Part shown: positions 24,752-33,907 of the stretch, one piece after another
Numbering within the stretch: the stretch's first letter is position 1
Layout of the letters: each line of letters opens with the position of its first letter
Assembly (NCBI RefSeq): GCF_028993555.1
Contig: NZ_CP118612.1
Span: forward strand, 124,001-188,000
Origin: Ensifer adhaerens
GTDB lineage: Bacteria > Pseudomonadota > Alphaproteobacteria > Rhizobiales > Rhizobiaceae
Direction of reading: 5' to 3'
Length of the DNA stretch: 64,000 bases
The notes under the pieces: generated by a model
The model's database searches: none
What the model was told of the DNA's origin: nothing
What the model saw: only the letters and a program-made list of their open reading frames with translations
Position numbers and translations under genes: made by a program

Positions 24752-24985
24752 CTAATCCGACTCTGCCTTTCGCATGATCTCAAACGGATCGGCGCCGATC
24801 GCGCGGCTTACCTTCACAAATTCAGCAGGATCCAACCGGCGCTCCCCAAGTTCAAACTTGGAAACGAACGTTTGGCGTTGGCCAATGCGCTCGCCCAATT
24901 CGACTTGAGTGATGTTCGCCGCTTTGCGGGCTGCAACGAGCCCGTCAATCATTCGACCGTAAACAATTGCGTGGAACGAAGACAA
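24752..24985 (-). CDS. Small XRE-type helix-turn-helix regulator
   Basis: About 77 aa from TTG 24985; ATG 24952 would give 66 aa. The HTH is plain: LVAARKAANITQVELGERIG, then QRQTFVSKFELGERRLDPAE. The residues before MIDGL (FHAIVYGR) fit the pre-helix of this small family, favouring the upstream TTG, although no good RBS is visible for either. It is divergent from the LysR gene, and the inverted repeat at 25038-25056 may be its operator. It begins about 40 bp inside the IS right flank, so the IS did not disrupt it. Confidence 0.75.
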   Translation of the reverse strand: MSSFHAIVYGRMIDGLVAARKAANITQVELGERIGQRQTFVSKFELGERRLDPAEFVKVSRAIGADPFEIMRKAESD

Positions 24986-25037
24986 ATTGGATCGCCAGTT
25001 TGAGAAAACTGACGTCTTCAATAAAACCGATTTTCGG

Positions 25038-25056
25038 ATACCCCAAAATAGGGTAT
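25038..25056. promoter_or_regulatory. Inverted repeat in the XRE-LysR divergent promoter
   Basis: ATACCC-N7-GGGTAT with an AT-rich centre (CAAAATA). Its position between two divergent regulator genes suggests an operator, most simply for the small XRE protein. Confidence 0.5.
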
Positions 25057-25115
25057 TCATGGTTGCACGCGAGCGGATCGCTCGCGTTTTCGTGGCCGTA
25101 GATCGGAGCATGAGC

Positions 25116-26006
25116 ATGGAACTACGCCAACTGTCTTTTTTCGTCGCCGTGGCCGAAGAGCTGCATTTCAACCGTGCGGCCGCGCGGATGTGCATCGCGC
25201 AGCCGGCGCTGAGTGCGCACATCCAGGCGCTGGAGAAGGAGCTCGGCGTCCGGCTGCTCGAGCGATCGACGCGCCGGGTCGAGCTGACGCGGGCAGGGGC
25301 GGTATTCTACGATCGGGCGGTCCGGATCATTGGCGATGTAGGACTGTCGATGGATGTGGCGCGGTCTGTTGCCGGCAAGGCGGCGCGCACGATCAAGATC
25401 GGAACCGTCTATCCGGCGACCATAGGCGTGCTGCCGGCGTTTCTTTCGCGCATCGGCCGGAAGTTTCCCGACGTCGCCCTGCATGTGACGAGCGGCTCGA
25501 CCAGCGACATCATCCGCGGACTAGAGAATGGCCAGATCAATCTCGGCTTCATCCGTCCGGTCGAAAACATCGGATCCTTGCGCTTCTTCTCGATCGCGCA
25601 TGAGCGCTATCTGCTGGCGGTCGAAAAGACGAGCACGCTCGCACTTCGAAGCGAGGTTGACATCGAGGACCTTCGCTTAGAGAAGATCATCGCCTTTTCC
25701 CGTCAGAACCCTTCCTATTCCGAGCGCTATTTCTCCGAGATGTTCGAGACCCATGGGCTGACCGGCAACATCGCCTATAGCTGCGACGATACCTTTTCGC
25801 TGGTGTCTCTGGTCTCCGCCGGCCTTGGTATCGGATTTGCCCCGGAATGGACGAAGGATCTGCCGAACCGCAACTTCGAGCTTCGGCCCGTGCGCGGCGT
25901 TGATCTGAAGATCGGGCTTGGGGTTGCGTGGAATAGAGAGGATCCGACGGCATCACGGGACGACATCATCGACATTGCCCGGTCGCTGGCGCGGCCGGGC
26001 AGGTGA
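25116..26006 (+). CDS. LysR family transcriptional regulator (BenM/CatR-like)
   Basis: 296 aa from ATG 25116, with CGGAG 8 nt upstream; starts at 25110 and further upstream lack spacing or RBS. The HTH is MELRQLSFFVAVAEELHFNR, followed by AAARMCIAQPALSAHIQALE, the BenM/CatR/CbbR-type N-terminus. The effector domain has the usual IGTVYPATIGVLP start. LysR proteins of this class often respond to aromatic or organic-acid intermediates. No divergent target operon other than the small XRE gene is present, and the convergent SIS gene is an unlikely target. Confidence 0.88.
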   Translation: MELRQLSFFVAVAEELHFNRAAARMCIAQPALSAHIQALEKELGVRLLERSTRRVELTRAGAVFYDRAVRIIGDVGLSMDVARSVAGKAARTIKIGTVYPATIGVLPAFLSRIGRKFPDVALHVTSGSTSDIIRGLENGQINLGFIRPVENIGSLRFFSIAHERYLLAVEKTSTLALRSEVDIEDLRLEKIIAFSRQNPSYSERYFSEMFETHGLTGNIAYSCDDTFSLVSLVSAGLGIGFAPEWTKDLPNRNFELRPVRGVDLKIGLGVAWNREDPTASRDDIIDIARSLARPGR

Positions 26007-26106
26007 GGCGAGGAGGGCTGCTGATCGAGCGCGGCAGCTTGATCCGTCCCGCACCAAATCACGGTCGGAAGGGGCCGCTGGACGCAGCATTTGGCTCCCT
26101 CATCTC

Positions 26107-27165
26107 CTATTCGATCACAGTGATCTTCGAGCCGTTGAGGAACTTTGCGGGCTCAAAGCCTCGGGCAAGGGCCATGGGGACCATCAACAGCTGAATGGGA
26201 AGTATTTCCAATACGGGGAGCAATCCTTCGGCAACGGTCGGAAGAGGCAGGACCAGACCGTGACTGGAGGGTTCCGCTGCCGCGTTCGTGGGGGCGATGA
26301 CAAGGCAGCCGCCTCCGAGGCGGGTGATATCGGCCACAGTCCTCAAGTTGAGATCGAGTGTCGCACCCGGGCCACCGAGGAACATCACGCTACGGAAACC
26401 CTCGCGGACCAGTTCCAGCGGGCCATGGCGAAATTGGCCCCCGGATAGCGCCTGCGTCGGTGCCTTTGCCGCTTCCGCGGTGACCAGGGCTGCCATTGCA
26501 GCACTGGCAAAGCTTGCACCGCGGCCGACGAAGGTCAGCGGAGCGTCGTGGCCGAGGAAGGCCAGCATCTCGTCGAGTTTTGCGGGCAGGGAGGCAAGGA
26601 GTGCATCGACGGCGCCGGCGAGCGTCGCAATCTCTTCGGCGAGCGCATCGGCGTGACCGGTCAGAATGCGCTCAAGGATGTAGAGGGCCGCAAGCCCAGC
26701 GGTATAGGTCTTGGTCGAAACGGTCTGCTCGGGGCCGACCTCGGTTGCCATCGATAGGGTGGCCCAACACGAAAGCGTGTTGTCACGCGGATTGGTAATT
26801 GCGACCTTGACGCTCACACCGGCGTCCAATTCCGTCATGCGGCACAGCTCGACGCTTTCACCCGACTGAGAGATGGCGATGACCATCGCACCGGAGCGCA
26901 AAAGGGCGGGCGTCTGCTGGATTAGCTCGGACGTATCCCAAAGCGACACGGGAACCGGTAGCGACTGGCTGAGCCGCAGCCAGGTGCCATAGGCGCTGTA
27001 CAGAGATCCGCCCATGCCCGTAAGGATGACGTGCTGCACGTCGCCCCGATCGATCGCGGCACGGATGGCCTGAACCTTCTCGATGAGGTCAGGCGTTACA
27101 AGCTGAGCCAGCTTGCGGATTGCGGCCGGCTGTTCGGCGATTTCGTCGAGATAGGATTGGGACAC
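26107..27165 (-). CDS. SIS-domain sugar isomerase/deaminase (GlmS/AgaS-like)
   Basis: 352 aa with two SIS (phosphosugar-binding) domains. GMGGSLYSAYGTW and ISQSGESVELCRM in the first carry the phosphate-binding Ser/Thr loop; FVGRGASFASA and SGGQFRHGPLELV in the second carry the typical catalytic-site region of GlmS C-terminal isomerases. There is no glutaminase domain, so it is not GlmS itself. Start GTG 27165 with GGAG upstream; the gene follows the ROK kinase by about 10 bp in the same operon. Expected reaction: isomerisation/deamination or deglycation of a 6-phosphosugar derivative made by the ROK kinase (FrlB- or AgaS-like). The substrate cannot be read. Confidence 0.85.
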   Translation of the reverse strand: MSQSYLDEIAEQPAAIRKLAQLVTPDLIEKVQAIRAAIDRGDVQHVILTGMGGSLYSAYGTWLRLSQSLPVPVSLWDTSELIQQTPALLRSGAMVIAISQSGESVELCRMTELDAGVSVKVAITNPRDNTLSCWATLSMATEVGPEQTVSTKTYTAGLAALYILERILTGHADALAEEIATLAGAVDALLASLPAKLDEMLAFLGHDAPLTFVGRGASFASAAMAALVTAEAAKAPTQALSGGQFRHGPLELVREGFRSVMFLGGPGATLDLNLRTVADITRLGGGCLVIAPTNAAAEPSSHGLVLPLPTVAEGLLPVLEILPIQLLMVPMALARGFEPAKFLNGSKITVIE

Positions 27166-27175
27166 GGGAACTCCA

Positions 27176-28144
27176 TCATGCCTGGGGGATAAGAAAGATC
27201 TGGGCTGCGGCGCCTATGATGCCGGCATCGTTGCCGAGCGAAGCGAGCGAGAATCGAACTGGCGCGAGATACATGTCGAGGCCGCAAAGCCTGGCTTCAC
27301 GTTCGAGCGGCGCTAGCAGGAGGTCGCCGGCGGCACTCAAGCCGCCGCCAAGCAGGATGACATCCGGCGCGAAGATCTGCGCCCAGGTTGCAGCACCCCG
27401 GCCGAGCCACCGGCCGACATCGGCAAGCATCGCCCTTGCAGCGGTATCGCCGTCAAGCGCCGCCATGATGACATCTGAAGCATCGGCTTCGCGCCCGAGT
27501 TCACGTGCCCTTGCGGCGATCGCGCTGTCGGGAACCTCGATACAATAGCGTCGCGCGATGCTGTTCAACGCATCCCCGGATGCCAGCGATTCCAGGCATC
27601 CGACGCATCCCTGACGACAGGGCTGGCCCTCGCTACCGGAGATGATGAGCTGTCCGGCGTTCCCAAGACCCCCGCCGGATGTGATGAAGGGTTTTCCGTC
27701 GACAGTCAGGGCAACGCCGATGCCAGTTCCGGCCGCGATCAACAGAAGACGTCCGGCATCCTTGTCCTTGCCGAACATTGCCTCCGCAAGGCCGGCCGCG
27801 GTCCCGTCATTTTCCATCCGGGCGGGGAGGAAAAATTGTGCACCGATGCGTTCCGCCAGGGGAAAGTCGTCGAGGGCAGGGATATTGCCGAGATCGCCGG
27901 AGAGATTGTCCGGATGGATGCGGCCCGGAAAGCCGATGCCGATCCCGCGCGGTCTTGCCTGCGGCTGCGCGGCCATGATCTCCCGGATCGCTTCCGCATA
28001 GTGGTCGACGATGACATCGGCATCGTCAGCGTCGCCGACGACGATGCGACGCCTCTCGACGATGTCACCCCCTGCCGAGACAAGTCCGATCTTGGTGCTG
28101 CCGCCGCCAATGTCGATACCGATTGCGAAATCCTGATCCGGCAC
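27176..28144 (-). CDS. ROK family sugar kinase
   Basis: 322 aa. It has the N-terminal ATP-binding motif GIDIGGGSTKIGLV, the sugar-binding region PGRIHPDNLSGDLGNIPALD, the second phosphate motif LLIAAGTGIGVALTVDG, and the ROK zinc motif CRQGCVGCLESLASG (CxxGxxGCxE), so all the family's hallmark residues are present. Start GTG 28144 with TAGGAG upstream; it starts about 10 bp after the GntR stop. It should phosphorylate a hexose or amino-sugar imported by the divergent ABC system. Confidence 0.9.
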   Translation of the reverse strand: MPDQDFAIGIDIGGGSTKIGLVSAGGDIVERRRIVVGDADDADVIVDHYAEAIREIMAAQPQARPRGIGIGFPGRIHPDNLSGDLGNIPALDDFPLAERIGAQFFLPARMENDGTAAGLAEAMFGKDKDAGRLLLIAAGTGIGVALTVDGKPFITSGGGLGNAGQLIISGSEGQPCRQGCVGCLESLASGDALNSIARRYCIEVPDSAIAARARELGREADASDVIMAALDGDTAARAMLADVGRWLGRGAATWAQIFAPDVILLGGGLSAAGDLLLAPLEREARLCGLDMYLAPVRFSLASLGNDAGIIGAAAQIFLIPQA

Positions 28145-28153
28145 TGACTGCTC

Positions 28154-28912
28154 CTAGAGACGATAGCGGTTGACGCTCAGCATGAAGCCGTCGCCCTTGT
28201 AGACGGACTTCACATATTCGACGGCCTGGTCGGTGTCGGTTACGGTGACACGCCAGACGGTGAGCACCGGCGCACCCGGTTCAATTTTCAGATGGCCGGC
28301 CTCTTCCTCCGTCGCGGATGTCGGCTCGAACAGTGCGTCGGTCCAGGTCGGAACGATGCCCCAGGTCGCTGCCATTTCCGCATAGAGCGAGGCACCTTCG
28401 AACGTCGCGCGCGTCGCCGATGGGTAGAGCGCTGCCGGCAGGTATGCATCCTCGAGTGCTACCGGATTGCCATCGATGCTGCGTACTCGACGCAGGAAGA
28501 GGAAATCCGGACCGCTTTCGCCAGCCGTCTGGAGATGCTTGCGGAAGGCGGGTGACAGGGCTTGGCCCTCCTCGTAGGCAACGATAGTCGAGCCAGGCTC
28601 GGCGCCGAGTTTGCGGACTTCCGTCGTGAAGCTGTGGAAGCCGGAGACACCCTTCATGCGCGAAGCGGTACTGAAGTAACCGCGGCCGTGTTCGCTGTAG
28701 ATGACGCCGCGGGTCTCCAGTTGCTTGAGCGCCTGGCGAACGGTGACGCGCGATACGCCGAACTCGCGCGACAGTTCGCCTTCGGAGGGCAGGGCGAAAT
28801 GTGCGCCGTTGCGCGCCTTCACCTCATTGTCGAGGATTTCGGCGACTTGCACATACATCGGCGTAGCGCCGCTCTTGCGGATTGGTTTCTTCTTCAGCCA
28901 CATCTCGGTCAT
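28154..28912 (-). CDS. GntR/HutC family transcriptional regulator (UTRA domain)
   Basis: 252 aa. The winged HTH is MYVQVAEILDNEVKARNG..., with LPSEGELSREFGVSRVTVRQ, and residues ~95-252 form a UTRA effector domain (FTTEVRKLGAEPGSTIV ... VTDTDQAVEYVKSVY). RBS AGGAGAAAGGAAG. HutC-branch regulators bind phosphosugars or amino-sugar phosphates and act as repressors. Two identical-type operators (ACATGT-N4-ACAAGT) are found ahead of this gene and in the divergent GMC/ABC promoter, so it very probably autoregulates and controls the locus. Confidence 0.9.
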   Translation of the reverse strand: MTEMWLKKKPIRKSGATPMYVQVAEILDNEVKARNGAHFALPSEGELSREFGVSRVTVRQALKQLETRGVIYSEHGRGYFSTASRMKGVSGFHSFTTEVRKLGAEPGSTIVAYEEGQALSPAFRKHLQTAGESGPDFLFLRRVRSIDGNPVALEDAYLPAALYPSATRATFEGASLYAEMAATWGIVPTWTDALFEPTSATEEEAGHLKIEPGAPVLTVWRVTVTDTDQAVEYVKSVYKGDGFMLSVNRYRL

Positions 28913-28954
28913 CGGTCTTCCTTTCTCCTGAGGCGGTCGAGCCGCTAGTCTCTA

Positions 28955-28970
28955 ACATGTCGAGACAAGT
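28955..28970. promoter_or_regulatory. Predicted GntR operator upstream of the regulator gene
   Basis: ACATGT-CGAG-ACAAGT, an imperfect inverted repeat, lies 43 bp upstream of the GntR start. The surrounding bases (TAACATGT ... GTCAAG-like) match the site at 30725-30740 beyond chance. Confidence 0.65.
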
Positions 28971-29003
28971 CGGCAAGCACACCTGCAGGGTGCAGCCTTG
29001 TCT

Positions 29004-30602
29004 TCAATGCCGTGTCATGGTCGCGGCGATCTTTTCGGCCGCCATGATGATCGGTGCGTTGATGTTGGCAGACGGCACGCGCGGGAGGATGGAACCATCG
29101 ACAATGCGCAACTTTTCCAATCCGTGCACCCGGCCAGTGGAATCGGTGACCGCGAAGTCGTCGGAACCCATGCGGCAGGTGCTCGTCGGGTGGTGTTCCG
29201 TGTTGGCCACGGTGCGCAGCCAGGCCTCGATCTCGGCGTCTGACGCCTTGATATCCGGTGTGTCGACCGCCTGACCGCGATAGCGACCCCAAGCCGGTTG
29301 GTGTGCCATTTCCAGCGTCTTGCGGATACCGTCCACCATTTCGAGCGTGTCGCGCCGATCGGTAAGGTAATTGAAACGGATCGACGGCTTTGCAGCCGCG
29401 TCGGCGGATCGAAGTGTGATCCGACCGCGGCTATGGGGTCGCATCTGGCTGACGAAATACTGGAAACCGTCGGAGATCGTCACCTTGCCAGACTGGAAAT
29501 CAGCGAGGAACGGCAGGAACTCGTGCTGCATGTTGAAGTAGTCGATCGTGTCGCTGGACTTGAAGAAGGCGCCGACCTCGAAAAAGTTGGTGGCGCCCAG
29601 CCCGCGCTTGAACAGCAGCCATTCAATGCCGAGCTTCAGCCTGCCAGCCATGTTCAGCTGCCGGCGTATGGACACGCCGCCCGGCGACGTGAAGCGCAAG
29701 GGAGCAACGACGTGGTCTTGCAGGTCACCGCCGACGCCCGGAAGGTGGGCGGTGCTGCTGATGCCGTGCTCCTTCAGTGCTTCCCGGTCGCCGACGCCTG
29801 AAAGCATCAGCAGATGCGGCGAACCGACCGTGCCGGCCGACAGGATGGTTTCGCGCGCTGCGCGGATCGTTCGGCGCTCGCCGCGCTCAACGAGCGTGAC
29901 GCCAACCGCCGCGCGGCCCTCAAGCAGGATCTTTTCAACGAGGCAGCCGGTCATCACGGTGAGGTTTGCCCGGTTCTTCGCCGGCGTCAGGTAGCCGAGA
30001 CTGGTGCTGCAGCGGACGCCATCGCGGATGGTCGCCTGGGTGATGTGCACGCCATCCTGCGCGCCGCTGTTATAGTCGTCGGCGTCGCGCAGACCGAATT
30101 CTTGGCCGGCCGCAAGGAAGGTGCGGTAGAGCGGGTGGTCGGCCTTGCTGCGAACGACGCTGATCGGGCCGGCGCCGCCGCGCATCGGGTCGCGGCCGCC
30201 CTCGAAGCTTTCTAGTTTCTTGAAATAGGGAAGGCAGTCGTCAAAGTCCCAACCCTCGACACCGAGGTCACGCCAACCGTCGTAGTCCTGCCTTGCTCCG
30301 CGCACGAAAACCATGCCGTTGATCGAGGAGCTACCGCCAAGGCCGCGTCCACGCGCCTGGCCGATGCTGCGGCCATGAAGTTCCGACTCGGGCTCGCTCT
30401 CGAATTTCCAGTTGTAGCGGTCGCTTTCGATCGGGAAGGTCAGTGCGGCCGGCATCTGGATGAAGATGCTGCGGTCGCTCGGGCCGGCCTCAATGAGGCA
30501 GACGGAAATGGCCGGATCCGCGCTCAAGCGATTGGCCAGCACGCAGCCCGCCGAGCCGGCGCCAACAATCACATAGTCAAATTCCTTGGTTGCGGTGGGC
30601 AT
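29004..30602 (-). CDS. GMC-family FAD oxidoreductase (choline dehydrogenase-like)
   Basis: 532 aa, complete. The FAD motif is VIVGAGSAGCVLANRLS; the GMC signature 1 region is ARGRGLGGSSSINGMVFVRG; signature 2 is ETILSAGTVGSPHLLMLSG. The catalytic His lies in EHHPTSTCRMGSDDFA and the second catalytic residue in SANINAPIIMAAE. The start at 30602 faces the divergent ABC operon. It is the first gene of the minus-strand unit GMC-GntR-ROK-SIS, although GntR also has its own operator. It should oxidise an alcohol group, perhaps on the imported sugar; electrons probably go to a quinone or unknown acceptor. Confidence 0.9.
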   Translation of the reverse strand: MPTATKEFDYVIVGAGSAGCVLANRLSADPAISVCLIEAGPSDRSIFIQMPAALTFPIESDRYNWKFESEPESELHGRSIGQARGRGLGGSSSINGMVFVRGARQDYDGWRDLGVEGWDFDDCLPYFKKLESFEGGRDPMRGGAGPISVVRSKADHPLYRTFLAAGQEFGLRDADDYNSGAQDGVHITQATIRDGVRCSTSLGYLTPAKNRANLTVMTGCLVEKILLEGRAAVGVTLVERGERRTIRAARETILSAGTVGSPHLLMLSGVGDREALKEHGISSTAHLPGVGGDLQDHVVAPLRFTSPGGVSIRRQLNMAGRLKLGIEWLLFKRGLGATNFFEVGAFFKSSDTIDYFNMQHEFLPFLADFQSGKVTISDGFQYFVSQMRPHSRGRITLRSADAAAKPSIRFNYLTDRRDTLEMVDGIRKTLEMAHQPAWGRYRGQAVDTPDIKASDAEIEAWLRTVANTEHHPTSTCRMGSDDFAVTDSTGRVHGLEKLRIVDGSILPRVPSANINAPIIMAAEKIAATMTRH

Positions 30603-30724
30603 TTCTCTTGTCTCCGAACGGCGCTGGGCCGGATTTTTGCGCGGCCGCCCGACTTCGCCTCACGTTTGGAGAGCTTTTTAGAAGGGGCTGGACAGCGATC
30701 TGAGCCTGTGTTAGCTACTGTTTA

Positions 30725-30740
30725 ACATGTAGTAACAAGT
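30725..30740. promoter_or_regulatory. Predicted GntR operator in the divergent GMC/ABC promoter
   Basis: ACATGT-AGTA-ACAAGT, same half-sites and spacing as 28955-28970. It lies between the GMC gene (minus) and the ABC binding-protein gene (plus), so a single site could repress both. Confidence 0.65.
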
Positions 30741-30793
30741 TGTCAAGCGGTCAACATAACTACATGCAACCAAAACAAATCGGGAGCAGAGCC

Positions 30794-32125
30794 ATGAAAC
30801 GAAGGGGATTCATCACGTTAGCGGCTGCGTTCGCAGCCGCTGCCTTGTCCACCAGCGCATACGCCATCGACTGGAAGCAGCAGTCCGGTCAGCAGATCAC
30901 CGTGTTGCTCAGCGAACACCCTTGGACCTCCGAGCTTCGCAAGCATGTCGGGGAATTCGAGGCTGAGACCGGAATCAAGGTCAAGATCGACGCATTTGCG
31001 GAGGATCTCTATTCGGATCGCATGAACCTTGCGGTGCGCTCGGCCGAATCCGTCGCTGACGTATATATGATCCAGATGGACTCGGCCCTTTACACCCAGT
31101 GGGAGGCCGGTGTGGTCGAGCCGCTGACGCCCTATCTCGACGATCCTGCCAAGACGGATGCCGACTACAATCTCGCCGACTATCCGGAAGGTTTTCGCGC
31201 CGGCGCATCCTTCCCCGTCGCAGAACCGAACCCGCAACTCTATGCGATCCCGATCTCGTTTGAAGCCTACACGCTCTTCTACAACAAGGATCTGGTCGAA
31301 AAGTATCTGGGCGGCAAGGTGCCGGCGACGATGGATGAGCTGATCGCTGCAGCAAACGATATCAGCGCCAAGGGCGAGGGCAAGATCTTCGGCGCATCGA
31401 TGCGCGGCAAACGCTCGGCCGAGCTGGTGGATACGATGACAGGCATCGTGCTCGACGCCTGGGGCAGCGAACCGGCGAACCTTCCCTATAACATCTGGTT
31501 CGATGGCGACTGGTCCAAGCCGCGCTTCAATGATCCGCGGGTCGCCAAGGGGCTATCCTACTATGCCGGCCTCCTCAAGGCCGGTCCGCCGAGCGCGCTT
31601 TCCTATGGCTGGGAGGATGCGAGCCGCTTCTTCTCGCAGGGTAATGCCGCCTTCTTCGTCGACGCTTCGGTCTTCGGTCCGGGCTTTGAGGATCCGAAGA
31701 CTTCGGCAATCGCCGGCAAGGTAGGCTATGCGCCGCTACCGGCGTCCACGGGGGATATCGGCTACAGCGGCCATTGGTCATGGGGCATTTCGATTGCCAA
31801 GAACTCCCCGAAAAAGGACGCTGCCTGGCTCTTCGTGCAATGGGCGACGAACAAGAAGATGACGGCGGCGCTCGGCGTTGCGACCGGCGGCGCGCCGCGC
31901 GACACGTCCTGGGAGGATCCCGACTACGTCAAGGCGCTCGACGCCGGATACGTTTCCGCGGTGAAGGCCCAGATGAAGCACACGCGTCCGACATCGGTTT
32001 TCCGCCAAGGCTGGAACGATGTCGTGCTCTTGGTCGTCGACGCCATTCACCAGATCTACCAGGGCACCACGCCCGAGGATGCGGTGGCCGAACTTCAGAC
32101 GAACGTCGAAGACACGCTGCAATAG
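30794..32125 (+). CDS. Sugar ABC transporter substrate-binding protein (family 1)
   Basis: 443 aa from ATG 30794 (MKRRGFITLAAAFAAAALST); the upstream in-frame part lacks an RBS and would spoil the signal peptide. Cleavage is expected after SAYA near residue 24. The mature protein has the family-1 extracellular solute-binding fold: ITVLLSEHPWTSELRKHVGEFE, FTLFYNKDLV-type YTLFYNKDLVEKYLGGK, and GYSGHWSWGISIAK near the C-terminus. It delivers a mono- or oligosaccharide-type ligand to the permeases encoded just downstream. Confidence 0.9.
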   Translation: MKRRGFITLAAAFAAAALSTSAYAIDWKQQSGQQITVLLSEHPWTSELRKHVGEFEAETGIKVKIDAFAEDLYSDRMNLAVRSAESVADVYMIQMDSALYTQWEAGVVEPLTPYLDDPAKTDADYNLADYPEGFRAGASFPVAEPNPQLYAIPISFEAYTLFYNKDLVEKYLGGKVPATMDELIAAANDISAKGEGKIFGASMRGKRSAELVDTMTGIVLDAWGSEPANLPYNIWFDGDWSKPRFNDPRVAKGLSYYAGLLKAGPPSALSYGWEDASRFFSQGNAAFFVDASVFGPGFEDPKTSAIAGKVGYAPLPASTGDIGYSGHWSWGISIAKNSPKKDAAWLFVQWATNKKMTAALGVATGGAPRDTSWEDPDYVKALDAGYVSAVKAQMKHTRPTSVFRQGWNDVVLLVVDAIHQIYQGTTPEDAVAELQTNVEDTLQ

Positions 32126-32137
32126 TCCGTACCCTCC

Positions 32138-32160
32138 CGGGGCCGGACCGTCCGGCCCCG
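32138..32160 (+). other. Intercistronic stem-loop after the sugar-binding protein gene
   Basis: CGGGGCCGGA/TCCGGCCCCG, a perfect 10-bp stem with a 3-nt loop, followed by TTTCTC. It is probably an mRNA-stabilising or attenuating hairpin between the highly expressed binding protein and its permeases. Confidence 0.6.
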
Positions 32161-32189
32161 TTTCTCCCGAAAGCAGGATCGTATCGACC

Positions 32190-33053
32190 ATGCGTCGTGA
32201 AAAACATATCCGTTGGCTGATCGCGCCGGCCCTCGTGCTTCTGGCCGCGGGAACGCTCTATCCGGTCATCTATTCCGGCTATCTGTCGCTCCTCCAATGG
32301 AACTGGGGCTCGGAAGCAAAGTTCGTAGGACTGCGCAATTTCGTGCGGATTCTGTCGGGCAGCGGTTTCCCTAAGGCGCTGTTCAACACCTTCTACTTCG
32401 CCGTCTTCGCCGTCGTGATCGAGACTTTTTTAGGACTGGGCCTGGCACTTGCCATCAACCGCATCCGCATTGGTGCGGGCCTGATCCGGACGCTGATGAT
32501 CCTGCCGCTGATGGTCTCCGGCATCGCGGTGTCGCTGATCTGGAAAGTCATGCTCGACCCGACGCTCGGCATCGTCAACTATCTGCTGTCGCTTGTCGGC
32601 ATACCCGGTCCCGCCTGGCTCGGTACGGTGCCGACCGCGATGCCTTCCATCATCATGATCGACACCTGGTGGCAGACGGCCTTCACCTTCATTATCCTCT
32701 CGTCGGCGTTGAAGAGCCTGCCTGCCGAACCGTTCGAGGCCGCAAGACTGGAAGGTGCGACACCATTCCAGACGTTCCGCTTCGTCACCCTGCCGATGCT
32801 GAAGCCGGTGTTGATCACCGTCATCATCTTCCGCACCATCGACACGCTGAAGGTCTTCGACATCATTTTCGGCACGACCGGCGGCGGGCCGCTACGGGCG
32901 ACCGAGAGTGTCCAGACACTCGCCTACCAGACGGCTTTCAAATCCTACAAGTTCGGCGAGTCAGCGGCCATCGCCGTCGTTTTCTCGCTCATCATTCTGG
33001 TCCTGTGCATCATCTATCTGGTGATCGACACTGACGATGGAGAAAAGGCATGA
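32190..33053 (+). CDS. Sugar ABC transporter permease (MalF/UgpA type)
   Basis: 287 aa from ATG 32190 (MRREKHIRWLIAPALVLLAA); the longer open frame to 32019 is antisense to nothing and has no RBS. Six membrane helices can be traced, and the EAA loop is PAEPFEAARLEGATPFQTFRFVTLP. It overlaps the next permease by 4 bp (ATGA-type), indicating coupling. With the 33050 product it forms the heterodimeric channel. Confidence 0.9.
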   Translation: MRREKHIRWLIAPALVLLAAGTLYPVIYSGYLSLLQWNWGSEAKFVGLRNFVRILSGSGFPKALFNTFYFAVFAVVIETFLGLGLALAINRIRIGAGLIRTLMILPLMVSGIAVSLIWKVMLDPTLGIVNYLLSLVGIPGPAWLGTVPTAMPSIIMIDTWWQTAFTFIILSSALKSLPAEPFEAARLEGATPFQTFRFVTLPMLKPVLITVIIFRTIDTLKVFDIIFGTTGGGPLRATESVQTLAYQTAFKSYKFGESAAIAVVFSLIILVLCIIYLVIDTDDGEKA

Positions 33054-33877
33054 GCCGCTCCTCTTCCTCTCGCCATGCCCTCTGGCCCTACGCGGTTGCC
33101 CTCGTTGCCGTGGTCATTTCGCTGTTCCCGATCTACTGGATTCTGACGATCGCGCTAAAGAACCGCGTCGACGCCTTCGCGATGCCACCGGTCTGGCTCT
33201 TCTCCCCGGTCTGGGAAAATTTCGGAAAAGCCTGGTCCTCGACCGGTTTTTCAGGCGCGTTCTTCAACAGCCTCATCGTCTGCGCCATCGGCAATGTGCT
33301 GGCGCTCGCGGCCGGCATTCCCGCCGCCTATTATCTCAACAGGAAGCGCGTGCCCGGCAGGCGCACGATCCTGATCTGGCTCCTGATCTCCTACATGTTG
33401 CCGGAGTTCCTGTTCATCGTGCCGATGTACGTGCTCTTCCAGTCCGTCGGGCTCTACGACACGGTGATCGGCCTGGCGCTGATCTACCAGGTGTTCACGC
33501 TGCCCTTCACGATCTGGCTGCTGCGCGCCTTCTTCGCCGATATTCCCGAAGCGCTCGCGGAGGCCGCAAGGTTGGAGGGCGCAAGCACCTTGCGCATCAT
33601 CTGGACAATCTACGTGCCGATCGCAGCACCCGGTATCGCGGCAACGGTCATCCTCAACTCCATCAAGATGTGGAACGAGTTGACTATCGCGTTGGCTCTG
33701 ACCTTCGAGAAGGCTCAGACCGTCACGCTCGCCGTCGCCGGTTTCCGCGGCTACGCCTCAATTGACTGGGGCGCGATGTCGGCCGCCTCCATCATCATCA
33801 TCCTGCCCATGGCCCTGTTCGCCATCCTGGCGCAACGACGCATCGTCCAGGGTCTCAGCCTCGGCGCGGTCAAGTAA
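33050..33877 (+). CDS. Sugar ABC transporter permease (MalG/UgpE type)
   Basis: 275 aa. N-terminal helix YAVALVAVVISLFPIYWIL, the MalG-type KNRVDAFAMPP periplasmic loop, and the EAA loop PEALAEAARLEGASTLRIIWTIYVPIAAPG. Six predicted helices. It starts within the stop of the preceding permease, so translation is coupled. Confidence 0.9.
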   Translation: MSRSSSSRHALWPYAVALVAVVISLFPIYWILTIALKNRVDAFAMPPVWLFSPVWENFGKAWSSTGFSGAFFNSLIVCAIGNVLALAAGIPAAYYLNRKRVPGRRTILIWLLISYMLPEFLFIVPMYVLFQSVGLYDTVIGLALIYQVFTLPFTIWLLRAFFADIPEALAEAARLEGASTLRIIWTIYVPIAAPGIAATVILNSIKMWNELTIALALTFEKAQTVTLAVAGFRGYASIDWGAMSAASIIIILPMALFAILAQRRIVQGLSLGAVK

Positions 33878-33907
33878 GCCGCACCCGATCAATCAAGGAA
33901 AAAAGCC

